Shown one piece after another: positions 1 through 6,229 of a DNA stretch of 7,964 bases; the first letter of the stretch is position 1, and each line of letters starts with the position of its first letter. The notes beneath the pieces are model-generated. The model did no database searches. It saw nothing but the letters and a program-made list of their open reading frames with translations, and was not told where the DNA came from. Source of the stretch: an uncultured Sporolactobacillus sp. (lineage in GTDB: Bacteria; Bacillota; Bacilli; Bacillales; Sporolactobacillaceae). Location of the stretch: contig UQRJ01000123.1 in the NCBI GenBank assembly GCA_900543345.1, positions 1 to 7,964 on the forward strand. Reading direction: 5' to 3'. The translations under genes were made by a program, and so were the position numbers.

Positions 1-29
1 CGGCAGCGTCAGATGTGTATAAGAGACAG
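1..29 (+). other. Nextera/Tn5 library adapter (artefact)
   Basis: Positions 11-29 read AGATGTGTATAAGAGACAG, the 19-bp Tn5 mosaic end used in tagmentation kits. Positions 1-10 match the end of the Nextera Read 1 arm, with its first four bases missing. This is synthetic DNA and not part of the genome. It adds a false ATG at 15 and the peptide MYKRQ in frame with the following gene. Confidence 0.98.
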
Positions 30-335
30 GAAGTCACCGGTATTTCGATCGGCGGCGGCAAAATTGAAATCACCGACGTCGACGGCTTCCGGATTTCGTT
101 GAGCGGCAGCAACCCGGCCCTGCTCGTCCTGCATCGCGATAAGTACGGTGCCGTGGCAGAGGTGGCCGGGCTGATTGCTCAATACGAGATGAATATATCC
201 TACATGGAAGTCTCGCGAAAAGATAGGGGCAGTTTGGCCATGATGGTCATTCAGACGGATGAGGATATCGGCGAATCGTTGGCCGGCGAGATTGCCCGGC
301 TGCCGAATATGATCAGCGTGGCCGTGCTGTCCTGA
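30..335 (+). CDS. sdaAB: L-serine dehydratase, iron-sulfur-dependent, beta subunit (3' part)
   Basis: This is the C-terminal 101 residues of the beta subunit of the two-subunit, [4Fe-4S]-dependent L-serine dehydratase, which deaminates L-serine to pyruvate and ammonia in the cytoplasm. The first residues (TGISIGGGKIEI) belong to the end of the beta-domain. From about fragment residue 28 (ALLVLHRDKYGAVAEVAGLI) to the end is an ACT domain, with the usual pattern of an initial strand, an Asp-x-x-Gly-x-x-like turn and a helix. The family is about 220 residues long, so roughly the first half is missing. It is cut by the adapter at 29/30, not by mutation; the apparent ATG at 15 is adapter sequence. 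The alpha subunit gene begins 30 bp downstream, the usual split arrangement in Firmicutes. The identification rests on the ACT domain plus the neighbour and is firm. Confidence 0.93.
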   Translation, partial: EVTGISIGGGKIEITDVDGFRISLSGSNPALLVLHRDKYGAVAEVAGLIAQYEMNISYMEVSRKDRGSLAMMVIQTDEDIGESLAGEIARLPNMISVAVLS

Positions 336-351
336 GTCGAAAAATGTTCAT

Positions 352-360
352 GGAAGGTGA
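352..360 (+). promoter_or_regulatory. Ribosome binding site that fixes the sdaAA start
   Basis: GGAAGGTGA lies 5 nt before ATG 366, with its AAGGTG core 6 nt before. A GTG at 357 is in frame but falls inside this Shine-Dalgarno sequence and has no good site of its own. ATG 366 is therefore the better start. Confidence 0.7.
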
Positions 361-365
361 ATCCT

Positions 366-1268
366 ATGTTCAGAACCGTCGGCGAACTGGTTGAACAGGC
401 GGAAAAAGAAACACTACCGATTTCTGAAATTATGATTCGTTCGGAAATGCAGACCACGCAAAAGAGTCGCGCGTCTATTTTTCAGCGGATGGAAAATAAT
501 CTTGCGGTCATGGAAAAAGCAGTAAGCAGAGGAATTAATGAAGATGTTCGCTCGCATTCCGGACTGACGGGCGGCGATGCCCGGTTGCTGCAGCATTATT
601 TGCAATCGGGGCAATCGTTGGCCGGACCCGTTTTGCTCGATGCCGTCAGCAGGGCGATGGCCACGAACGAAGTCAATGCCGCCATGGGGACCATTTGTGC
701 GACGCCGACGGCCGGGTCGGCAGGCGTTGTGCCGGGTACGTTGTTCGGCCTGCGCGAGCGCCTCCAACCCTCGCGTGAACAAATGGTTCGCTATCTGTTT
801 ACTGCCGGGGCCTTCGGTTTCGTCGTGGCCAACAATGCTTCGATCGCCGGGTCGGCAGGCGGCTGCCAGGCGGAAGTCGGGTCGGCGACGGGGATGGCTG
901 CCGCTGCAATAGTTGAACTGGCCGGGGGCACGCCCGCACAATCAGCCGACGCGATGGCTATTGCACTCGGCAATATGCTCGGCTTAGTCTGCGACCCGGT
1001 GGCCGGGCTCGTGGAAGTCCCCTGCGTCAAACGTAATGCGATCGGTGCGGCCAGTGCGATTGTCGCCGCCGATATGGCGCTGGCCGGGATCCACAGTAAG
1101 ATTCCCTGCGATGAAGTCATTGACGCGATGTATCGTGTCGGGCAGATGATGCCGGTCGCCTTAAAAGAGACCGCGCTGGGCGGCCTGGCTGCGACGAAAA
1201 CGGGCCGCGAACTCAAAGAACGTATCTTCGGCAACGCGACGCGACGGCCGGTGACGGATCGGAAATGA
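366..1268 (+). CDS. sdaAA: L-serine dehydratase, iron-sulfur-dependent, alpha subunit
   Basis: This is the catalytic subunit of the [4Fe-4S] L-serine dehydratase. It is 300 residues from ATG 366, the usual length for the stand-alone alpha subunit. Family blocks are visible: GGDARLLQHYLQSG, then NEVNAAMGTICATPTAGSAG, then ASIAGSAGGCQAEVGSATGM, then GLVCDPVAGLVEVPCVKRN. Three cysteines, C167, C209 and C220, have the 42- and 11-residue spacing of the cluster ligands that I recall from the Legionella enzyme, so the cluster site looks intact. Such clusters are oxygen-sensitive, which suits an anaerobe or microaerobe. The gene follows sdaAB by 30 bp, and its TGA overlaps the recG ATG as ATGA, so the three genes are probably co-transcribed. 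No promoter is visible, and any upstream promoter is outside the window. Confidence 0.95.
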   Translation: MFRTVGELVEQAEKETLPISEIMIRSEMQTTQKSRASIFQRMENNLAVMEKAVSRGINEDVRSHSGLTGGDARLLQHYLQSGQSLAGPVLLDAVSRAMATNEVNAAMGTICATPTAGSAGVVPGTLFGLRERLQPSREQMVRYLFTAGAFGFVVANNASIAGSAGGCQAEVGSATGMAAAAIVELAGGTPAQSADAMAIALGNMLGLVCDPVAGLVEVPCVKRNAIGAASAIVAADMALAGIHSKIPCDEVIDAMYRVGQMMPVALKETALGGLAATKTGRELKERIFGNATRRPVTDRK

Positions 1269-3319
1269 CAGTGCAGATGGGATCGATTCCGGTTGCTGGT
1301 GTGAACGGCGTTGGCAAAGAAACGGAAGCGATGTTAAAACAGCTTGACATTGAAACGGTAGACGACCTTTTTACTTATTATCCTTATCGCTACGATGACT
1401 ATGAACTCCGCCGGCCGTCGGACTGCGCGGACGGTGCTCATGTGACGTTTGCCGGTCAGGTGCAAAGTCTGCCGGTATTGGCTTTTTATGCGAAAAAACG
1501 CTCGCGAATTTCTTTTCGCTTGCTCAGCATGGCTGATCTGATTACAGTGACCGCATTTAATCGCCCCTACCTGAAGCGTAAACTGTCACTGGGCACGGAA
1601 GTGACGGTGACCGGGAAATGGGACCGTAATCGGGCGACGTTGACGGTGACGGAGCTGCATATCGGTCCTGTTTCGTATTCCTGCCGGCATCGCATCGCTC
1701 CTGTTTATTCGGTTAAAGAGGGGATGACGGTCAAGCGCCTGCGTGCGATCATCGAGAACGCATTCAGACAGTTTCCCGACCTGCCCGCGGAGATTCTTCC
1801 GCCGGCATTTATCAGTCGTTACCGGCTGATGGGGCGCCGGGAGGCCGTGCGGGAGATTCACTTTCCGACAGAGCGCCGGCGGCTCGGCCAAGCGCGCCGG
1901 CGGCTGGTATACGATGAATTTCTGCAGTATGAGCTGAAAATGCAATGTTATAAGCACGCCAGAAGGCATGCGCAGGACGGTCGGATGATTCCCATCGATC
2001 ACCGGAAAATTCGCACGTTCAATGAAAAACTTCCGTTTAATTTAACGACCGCACAACGCCGCGCTGCCGGCGAGATTCTGCGCGACATGGCCTCGCCGTT
2101 TGCGATGAACCGGCTGCTTCAGGGAGACGTCGGTTCGGGAAAAACAGTGGTTGCGGCGATGGCGCTTTATGCTACCGCCGCAACCGGCTATCAAGGCGCG
2201 CTCATGGCACCGACGGAAATTCTGGCGGCTCAACATGCCGATAATTTGCAACGGCTCATGGCTCCGTTTTCGATCGATGTTGCACTTTTGACCGGTAATG
2301 TGCGCGGTAAAGCTAGAAGCCGATTGCTAGGGGCACTGAAACAGGGCGAAGTGAATGTGTTAATCGGTACGCATGCGCTGATCCAACCCGACGTCCGCTT
2401 TCACCGTCTCGGCCTAGTTGTAACCGACGAGCAGCACCGTTTCGGTGTCGAGCAGCGGCGCTTGCTGCGTGTGAAAGGTAAAATGCCCAATGTGCTGTAT
2501 ATGACGGCAACGCCGATTCCACGTACATTGGCCCTTTCCGTATTCGGCGACATGGACGTTTCGACCATCGACGAGCTGCCCGGCGGTCGAAAAAAAATAA
2601 AAACCTATTGGGTGCGCCGAAAAATGATGCCGAGGATTGTGCGTTTCATGGCCAAAGAATTGCACGCCGGCCGGCAGGCCTATGTCGTCTGTCCGCTGAT
2701 CGAGGAATCCGAGCAACTGGATGCGCGCAATGCGATGGATGTTCATGCCCGCCTGACGAAGGCACTGCCGGAATATACCGTCGGCCTGCTGCACGGACGG
2801 ATGACGACAGAAGAGAAAGATGACTTGATGAAACGTTTTAAAGCAAAACGTGTACAGGCCCTCGTATCGACGACGGTGATCGAAGTGGGCGTGAACGTCC
2901 CGAATGCCACACTGATGGTCATCTACGATGCCGATCGTTTCGGCCTGTCTCAGCTGCATCAGCTGCGCGGCCGCGTCGGCAGAGGAGACCGGCAATCGTA
3001 CTGTATTCTGGTCGCTGACGCTAAGTCGGAAACAAGCCGGGAAAAGATGAAATTGATGACCGAGACAACCGACGGCTTCCGATTGGCGGAGTTTGATCTG
3101 CAGTTGCGCGGGCCCGGTGATTTTTTCGGAAAAAAGCAAAGTGGCCTACCGGAATTTAAGCTGGCGGATATGATTCATGACTATCGGACGCTTGCGGCGG
3201 CCAGAGATGATGCGGCCCGTCTCGTTGACGATTCGGCGTTCTGGAAAGATGATGTTTACGACGGCCTGCGTCGTCCGCTTATCGACACGGGCATGCCGGG
3301 ACGTACGCGTCTGGATTAA
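1265..3319 (+). CDS. recG: ATP-dependent DNA helicase RecG
   Basis: RecG is a double-stranded DNA translocase that regresses stalled replication forks and remodels Holliday junctions and D-loops. The protein has 684 residues (Bacillus about 682, E. coli 693), so it is full length. The N-terminal wedge/OB region lies roughly at residues 60-150, followed by the linker HFPTERRRLGQARRRLVYDEF. The SF2 helicase motifs are complete: Walker A GDVGSGKT at 287-294, motif Ia MAPTEILAAQHA, DEQHR at 388-392 (the DEQH variant of the DEAD box), TAT at 414-416, and motif VI QLRGRVGRG at 566-574. The C-terminal translocation block LQLRGPGDFFG ends at 622. The start at 1265 overlaps the sdaAA stop by 4 bp. The Shine-Dalgarno there is weak, so translational coupling is likely. 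ATG 1277 is an alternative start but has no better site. Confidence 0.97.
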   Translation: MTVQMGSIPVAGVNGVGKETEAMLKQLDIETVDDLFTYYPYRYDDYELRRPSDCADGAHVTFAGQVQSLPVLAFYAKKRSRISFRLLSMADLITVTAFNRPYLKRKLSLGTEVTVTGKWDRNRATLTVTELHIGPVSYSCRHRIAPVYSVKEGMTVKRLRAIIENAFRQFPDLPAEILPPAFISRYRLMGRREAVREIHFPTERRRLGQARRRLVYDEFLQYELKMQCYKHARRHAQDGRMIPIDHRKIRTFNEKLPFNLTTAQRRAAGEILRDMASPFAMNRLLQGDVGSGKTVVAAMALYATAATGYQGALMAPTEILAAQHADNLQRLMAPFSIDVALLTGNVRGKARSRLLGALKQGEVNVLIGTHALIQPDVRFHRLGLVVTDEQHRFGVEQRRLLRVKGKMPNVLYMTATPIPRTLALSVFGDMDVSTIDELPGGRKKIKTYWVRRKMMPRIVRFMAKELHAGRQAYVVCPLIEESEQLDARNAMDVHARLTKALPEYTVGLLHGRMTTEEKDDLMKRFKAKRVQALVSTTVIEVGVNVPNATLMVIYDADRFGLSQLHQLRGRVGRGDRQSYCILVADAKSETSREKMKLMTETTDGFRLAEFDLQLRGPGDFFGKKQSGLPEFKLADMIHDYRTLAAARDDAARLVDDSAFWKDDVYDGLRRPLIDTGMPGRTRLD

Positions 3320-3343
3320 TTGGCGAAACTTTTGCGAGCCCCC

Positions 3344-3389
3344 GAGCGTATAAATCAGACGGACGGCGTATGCACGCCGCCTGCCGCTC
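3344..3389 (+). terminator. Possible weak terminator hairpin after recG
   Basis: A 6-bp stem, CGGCGT (3364-3369) with ACGCCG (3374-3379) around an ATGC loop, sits inside an outer GAGCG (3344-3348) / CGCTC (3385-3389) pairing. CAG (3356-3358) can also pair with CTG (3381-3383). The tail is only TTTCT, so termination would be inefficient. It lies between recG and the fapR promoter, where a terminator would be expected. The stability was not computed. Confidence 0.35.
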
Positions 3390-3418
3390 TTTCTGCCTAT
3401 CCGCAAATATGGTATACT
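3390..3418 (+). promoter_or_regulatory. fapR operon promoter, extended -10 type
   Basis: The -10 hexamer TATACT (3413-3418) is preceded by TGG (3410-3412), giving an extended -10 element for the housekeeping sigma factor. At 17-bp spacing the -35 position reads TTTCTG (3390-3395), a poor match, which is common when the extended -10 is present. Transcription would start near 3425, inside the predicted FapR operator and about 70 nt before the fapR ATG. Confidence 0.7.
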
Positions 3419-3423
3419 TTTTA

Positions 3424-3441
3424 TTATCACCTAGTCTTAAT
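3424..3441 (+). promoter_or_regulatory. FapR operator
   Basis: The site TTATCACCTAGTCTTAAT matches 16 of 18 positions of the B. subtilis fapR operator as I remember it (TTAGTACCTAGTCTTAAT). It starts 5 nt after the -10 hexamer, so it covers the likely transcription start. Bound FapR would block the promoter, and malonyl-CoA binding to FapR would release it. This predicts autoregulation of the fapR-fabD-fabG-acpP operon. The next gene encodes FapR itself, which strongly supports the call. Confidence 0.85.
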
Positions 3442-3493
3442 AGGATGCGCTAGGAAAAATCGATCGTAAACAATCGGGCGGCGGTACTCCGAA

Positions 3494-4072
3494 ATGAGAA
3501 GAACGAAGCAGGAACGTCAGGAAAAATTGAAAAAAACAATTGCCGAAAATCCGTTCGTGACCGACGATGAATTGGCCGGACGTTTTTCCGTCAGCGTGCA
3601 GACCATTCGTCTGGATCGGATGGAACTGTCGATTCCCGAGTTGCGTGAGCGGATTAAATATGTCGCCAGACGCCAGTTCGATCAGGTCCGGGCTTTGCAT
3701 GAAGATGAAGTCATCGGCGAAATTGTCGACCTTCAACTTGATTCGCGAGCCATATCGATTCTGGAGATCGGATCGAATCATGTCTTTTCCAGAACCGGCA
3801 TCGCCCGGGGGCATCATTTGTTTGCTCAGGCCAATTCATTAGCCGTGGCGGTGATTAACGATCCGCTGGCATTGACGTCGCGGGCATCGATCCGCTTCAT
3901 CCGCCCGGTCAAAGTGGGCGAGCGAGTCGTGGCAAAAGCTCGAGTCGCACGCAAAGAGCCGTCACGTACGATCGTCGAAGTAAACAGTTATTCCGGTCAG
4001 GATCATGTTTTTGCGGGTGTGTTTGCGATGTATCGTTCGCACAGGGAAAAAGGACGAGCGCCAAAGAACTGA
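3494..4072 (+). CDS. fapR: Transcription factor FapR, malonyl-CoA-responsive repressor of lipid synthesis genes
   Basis: FapR represses fatty-acid and phospholipid synthesis genes and leaves DNA when it binds malonyl-CoA. The 192-residue protein (B. subtilis 188) has an N-terminal DeoR-like helix-turn-helix at about residues 5-45 (TDDELAGRFSVSVQTIRLDR), a linker helix (SIPELRERIK), and a C-terminal hot-dog, thioesterase-like domain from about residue 70. The ligand-pocket block HVFSRTGIARGHHLFAQANS is intact. F98 and R105 align with F99 and R106, recalled as contacting malonyl-CoA in B. subtilis, so the repressor is probably inducer-responsive. The start matches the conserved MRR-K-ERQ beginning; its Shine-Dalgarno (GGCGG, 9-nt spacer) is weak. 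It follows its own promoter and operator, and fabD begins 39 bp downstream. plsX, the usual next gene in Bacillus, is absent here. Confidence 0.96.
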   Translation: MRRTKQERQEKLKKTIAENPFVTDDELAGRFSVSVQTIRLDRMELSIPELRERIKYVARRQFDQVRALHEDEVIGEIVDLQLDSRAISILEIGSNHVFSRTGIARGHHLFAQANSLAVAVINDPLALTSRASIRFIRPVKVGERVVAKARVARKEPSRTIVEVNSYSGQDHVFAGVFAMYRSHREKGRAPKN

Positions 4073-4111
4073 TCAAAAACCGGACGGAGGATTTTCAGGA
4101 GGCTTTGTCGA

Positions 4112-5056
4112 ATGGGTAAAACAGCATTTGTTTTTCCGGGCCAAGGATCCCAGTACGTCGGCATGGGCAGGGATCTTGCCGCAACGTTTCCCGGAGCAAA
4201 AGGTATGTTCGCTCAAGCGGACAGAAAACTCGCTTTTCCGTTGAGTCAATTCATCTTCGAAGGTCCCGAAGAGCAGCTGAAACGGACGGAGAATACGCAA
4301 CCGGCACTGCTTACAATCAGCGCGATATTGTATCGTTTGCTGAAACAAAAGGGGGCGGAAGCGGATTTTTTCGCCGGCCACAGCCTCGGTGAATACACAG
4401 CGCTTTATGCGTCGAGCGTGCTTGATTTTGAGAGTGCGGTTTATGCCGTCCGCCGCAGAGGATTGCTGATGGAAGAGGCGGTACCGGCGGGAAAAGGGAC
4501 AATGGCTGCGGTGCTCGGCCTCGATCCGGACACGATTGCCGCTATTTGTCGTCGCGTGTCGAAGAGCCAGCCGGTGCAGCCGGCGAACTTTAATTGTCCC
4601 GGCCAGGTCGTCATCTCCGGATCGACTGAGGGTGTTGAGGCGGCATCAAAAGCGTGCCGATCGGCCGGCGCGCGCCGAGTTGTACCGCTGGCCGTCAGTG
4701 GGCCGTTTCATTCTTCGCTGATGAAACCCGCTGCCGTAAAGATGAAGGACGTACTTGACGGGTTGACGTGGCACGATGCCCGCTATCCGATCATTGCCAA
4801 TAGCACGGCGGAGCCGGAAGAAAAAGCAGCCGCTATTCGTGAGCATCTCATTGAACAGCTGTATTCGCCTGTGCGCTGGAGTGAATCGGTCAAGCGACTG
4901 GTCGCTCTGGGGGTCGATACGTTTGTGGAAGTCGGCCCCGGACGCGTACTCTCCGGATTGATCCGGAAAATTTACCGCGGCCTGACAATTCTACAAGTCA
5001 ATAATGTCGAAACGCTGAATCGTACAATCGAAAAATTGAAGGAGCGTGCAGTGTAG
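4112..5056 (+). CDS. fabD: Malonyl-CoA:ACP transacylase
   Basis: FabD transfers the malonyl group from malonyl-CoA to the phosphopantetheine arm of acyl carrier protein, supplying the elongation unit of type II fatty-acid synthesis. The protein has 314 residues, the usual size. The N-terminal FPGQGSQYVGMG block forms the oxyanion-hole region (Q11). GHSLGEYTAL carries the nucleophile S91, R116 (in RRRGLLM) matches the carboxylate-binding arginine, and H200 in GPFHSSLMKP is the catalytic histidine. EVGPGRVLSGL near the C-terminus is also conserved. AGGAGG at 4097-4102 lies 9 nt before the ATG. It uses the same metabolite, malonyl-CoA, that FapR upstream senses, and its partner ACP is encoded two genes downstream. 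The stop codon directly abuts the fabG ATG. Confidence 0.97.
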   Translation: MGKTAFVFPGQGSQYVGMGRDLAATFPGAKGMFAQADRKLAFPLSQFIFEGPEEQLKRTENTQPALLTISAILYRLLKQKGAEADFFAGHSLGEYTALYASSVLDFESAVYAVRRRGLLMEEAVPAGKGTMAAVLGLDPDTIAAICRRVSKSQPVQPANFNCPGQVVISGSTEGVEAASKACRSAGARRVVPLAVSGPFHSSLMKPAAVKMKDVLDGLTWHDARYPIIANSTAEPEEKAAAIREHLIEQLYSPVRWSESVKRLVALGVDTFVEVGPGRVLSGLIRKIYRGLTILQVNNVETLNRTIEKLKERAV

Positions 5057-5803
5057 ATGGTGCTGAAGGGTAAAGTGGCACTGGTCACCGGGGCATCGCG
5101 GGGAATCGGCCGGACCGTCGCCTTGGAGCTGGCGCGGGGCGGCGCCGCCGTTGTTGTTAATTACGCGGGAAATCGGGAGAAAGCGGAAGAAACGGCCGCG
5201 GAAGTCAAAAAACTTGGCGCCGAAGCCGTGACGGTCCGCAGCAACGTGACAAGCGAGACGGACGTGCAGGCGATGATTAAAATGGCGACCGAAACATTCG
5301 GCCGGCTCGATATCGTCGTCAATAATGCCGGCATCACGCGTGACGCACTGCTTGTACGGATGAAGGAAACCGATTGGGATGCCGTACTCGCGACGAACTT
5401 AAAGGGTGTTTTTCTTGTTACCAAAGCGGCGCTGCGGCCGATGATGCGGCAACGTAGCGGCCGCGTTGTCAATATTGCTTCGGTCGTCGGCATTCTCGGC
5501 AATGCCGGTCAGGCGAATTACGTCGCTGCCAAAGCCGGCGTTATCGGATTGACCAAAGCAACGGCACGTGAAGTCGCGTCTCGCGGAATCACCGTCAATG
5601 CCGTTGCTCCGGGATTCATTACAACTGAAATGACGGAAAAACTTCCGGAAGCGATCAAAAAACGAATGAAGGAAGAAATTCCCTTGAAAAGGTTGGGCAC
5701 GCCGGAAGATGTTGCCCGCGTTGTTCGATTTTTAGTTGACGATGATAGCCGATATATGACCGGACAAATATTAAGTGTTGACGGCGGAATGGCGATGCAA
5801 TAG
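5057..5803 (+). CDS. fabG: 3-oxoacyl-ACP reductase
   Basis: FabG is the NADPH-dependent reductase that converts 3-oxoacyl-ACP to (R)-3-hydroxyacyl-ACP, the first reduction of the elongation cycle. It is a 248-residue short-chain dehydrogenase. The Rossmann glycine motif TGASRGIG is at 11-18 and NNAG at 89-92. The tetrad N114, S142, Y155, K159 has exactly the spacing of E. coli N110, S138, Y151, K155, and the C-terminal SVDGGMAMQ block is typical. The position in the fab operon separates it from the many other SDR enzymes. The ATG follows the fabD TAG with no gap. The best Shine-Dalgarno (AAGGAG at 5039-5044) lies inside fabD with a long 12-nt spacer, so coupling to fabD translation is likely. 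Confidence 0.96.
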   Translation: MVLKGKVALVTGASRGIGRTVALELARGGAAVVVNYAGNREKAEETAAEVKKLGAEAVTVRSNVTSETDVQAMIKMATETFGRLDIVVNNAGITRDALLVRMKETDWDAVLATNLKGVFLVTKAALRPMMRQRSGRVVNIASVVGILGNAGQANYVAAKAGVIGLTKATAREVASRGITVNAVAPGFITTEMTEKLPEAIKKRMKEEIPLKRLGTPEDVARVVRFLVDDDSRYMTGQILSVDGGMAMQ

Positions 5804-5880
5804 AATAAACTGGGTTTGTATCGGGGGGCGCGCGCAAGGGGGATCGATGCAAGTCGTCGGCGGATTGCGTGTGCTCTTGA

Positions 5881-5890
5881 GAGGAGGTGA
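5881..5890 (+). promoter_or_regulatory. Strong ribosome binding site of acpP
   Basis: GAGGAGGTGA is almost a full complement of the 16S 3' end and lies 4 nt before ATG 5895. It decides the acpP start against longer in-frame options at 5775 and 5847. Its strength fits the very high amount of ACP that cells need. Confidence 0.85.
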
Positions 5891-5894
5891 AGTC

Positions 5895-6137
5895 ATGAGC
5901 GATAACGAAATACTTGATCGCGTCAAAAAGATTGTCGTTGACAGACTGAGTGTGGATGAGGCCGACGTGAAGCCGGAAGCGTCATTCAAAGATGATCTGG
6001 ATGCCGACTCTCTTGACATTGTGGAGCTCGTCATGGAATTGGAAGATGAGTTTAATCTGGAAATTTCCGATGAGGATGCTGAAAAAATTCAGACTGTCGG
6101 CGATGTTGTCTCTTACATAAAGAGCCACACATCATGA
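5895..6137 (+). CDS. acpP: Acyl carrier protein
   Basis: ACP carries the growing acyl chain on a 4'-phosphopantetheine arm through the fatty-acid synthesis cycle and on to phospholipid synthesis. The protein is 80 residues and highly acidic, as usual (77-80 in the family). The attachment motif is DSL at 38-40, with S39 modified by holo-ACP synthase, inside DLDADSLDIVELVMELEDEF. Many ACPs have LGADSLD, so the D in place of G is a mild variant. The start at 5895 gives the normal ACP N-terminus and has a near-perfect Shine-Dalgarno. The frame is open further upstream, and ATG 5847 would add 16 residues that do not look like ACP. It is the last gene of the fab block, 91 bp after fabG, followed at once by a terminator. 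Confidence 0.97.
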   Translation: MSDNEILDRVKKIVVDRLSVDEADVKPEASFKDDLDADSLDIVELVMELEDEFNLEISDEDAEKIQTVGDVVSYIKSHTS

Positions 6138-6171
6138 CATGAAACGCTGAAGTCCCGTTTTTCTTTCATGT
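6137..6171 (+). repeat. 8-bp inverted repeat interleaved with the acpP terminator
   Basis: ACATGAAA (6137-6144) is a perfect inverted match to TTTCATGT (6164-6171). The first arm begins on the last base of the acpP stop codon. The second arm lies in the loop of the downstream terminator hairpin, and the 5' arm of that terminator lies in the loop of this repeat. The two stems therefore have the order of an H-type pseudoknot, with connecting loops of 5 nt each. Confidence 0.6.
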
Positions 6172-6189
6172 TGAATACGGGACTTTTTT
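6150..6189 (+). terminator. Rho-independent terminator after acpP
   Basis: AAGTCCCGT (6150-6158) pairs perfectly with ACGGGACTT (6177-6185), a 9-bp stem with an 18-nt loop, and the T run extends through 6184-6189. It closes the fatty-acid block 12 nt after the acpP stop. Read-through would continue into rnc, which has no clear promoter of its own in the 92-bp gap. Confidence 0.85.
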
Positions 6190-6229
6190 GGTAAAAAGCA
6201 GTGTTTTGTGAAAGCAGAGGTGGAGTCTG

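Noticed and set aside
15..335. A complete 106-residue ACT-domain protein starting MYKRQ
   Set aside because: The first five codons are adapter; the gene is a truncated sdaAB.
357..365. GTG start for sdaAA
   Set aside because: It lies within the Shine-Dalgarno sequence of ATG 366 and has no ribosome site of its own.
414..941. A 175-codon open frame on the minus strand inside sdaAA
   Set aside because: It is rich in Arg, Gly and Pro with no domain pattern, and is opposite conserved serine dehydratase blocks.
2414..3139. A 241-codon open frame on the minus strand inside recG
   Set aside because: It is opposite conserved RecG helicase motifs, has no recognisable domain, and looks like a by-product of the GC-rich coding strand.
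3349..3355. TATAAAT as a second -10 element upstream of fapR
   Set aside because: There is no -35-like sequence at 16-18 bp, no TG extension, and it falls within the possible recG terminator hairpin.
6171..6197. A promoter for rnc (TTGAAT with TAAAAA)
   Set aside because: The spacing is only 15 bp, the -10 match is poor, and the bases are part of the acpP terminator.
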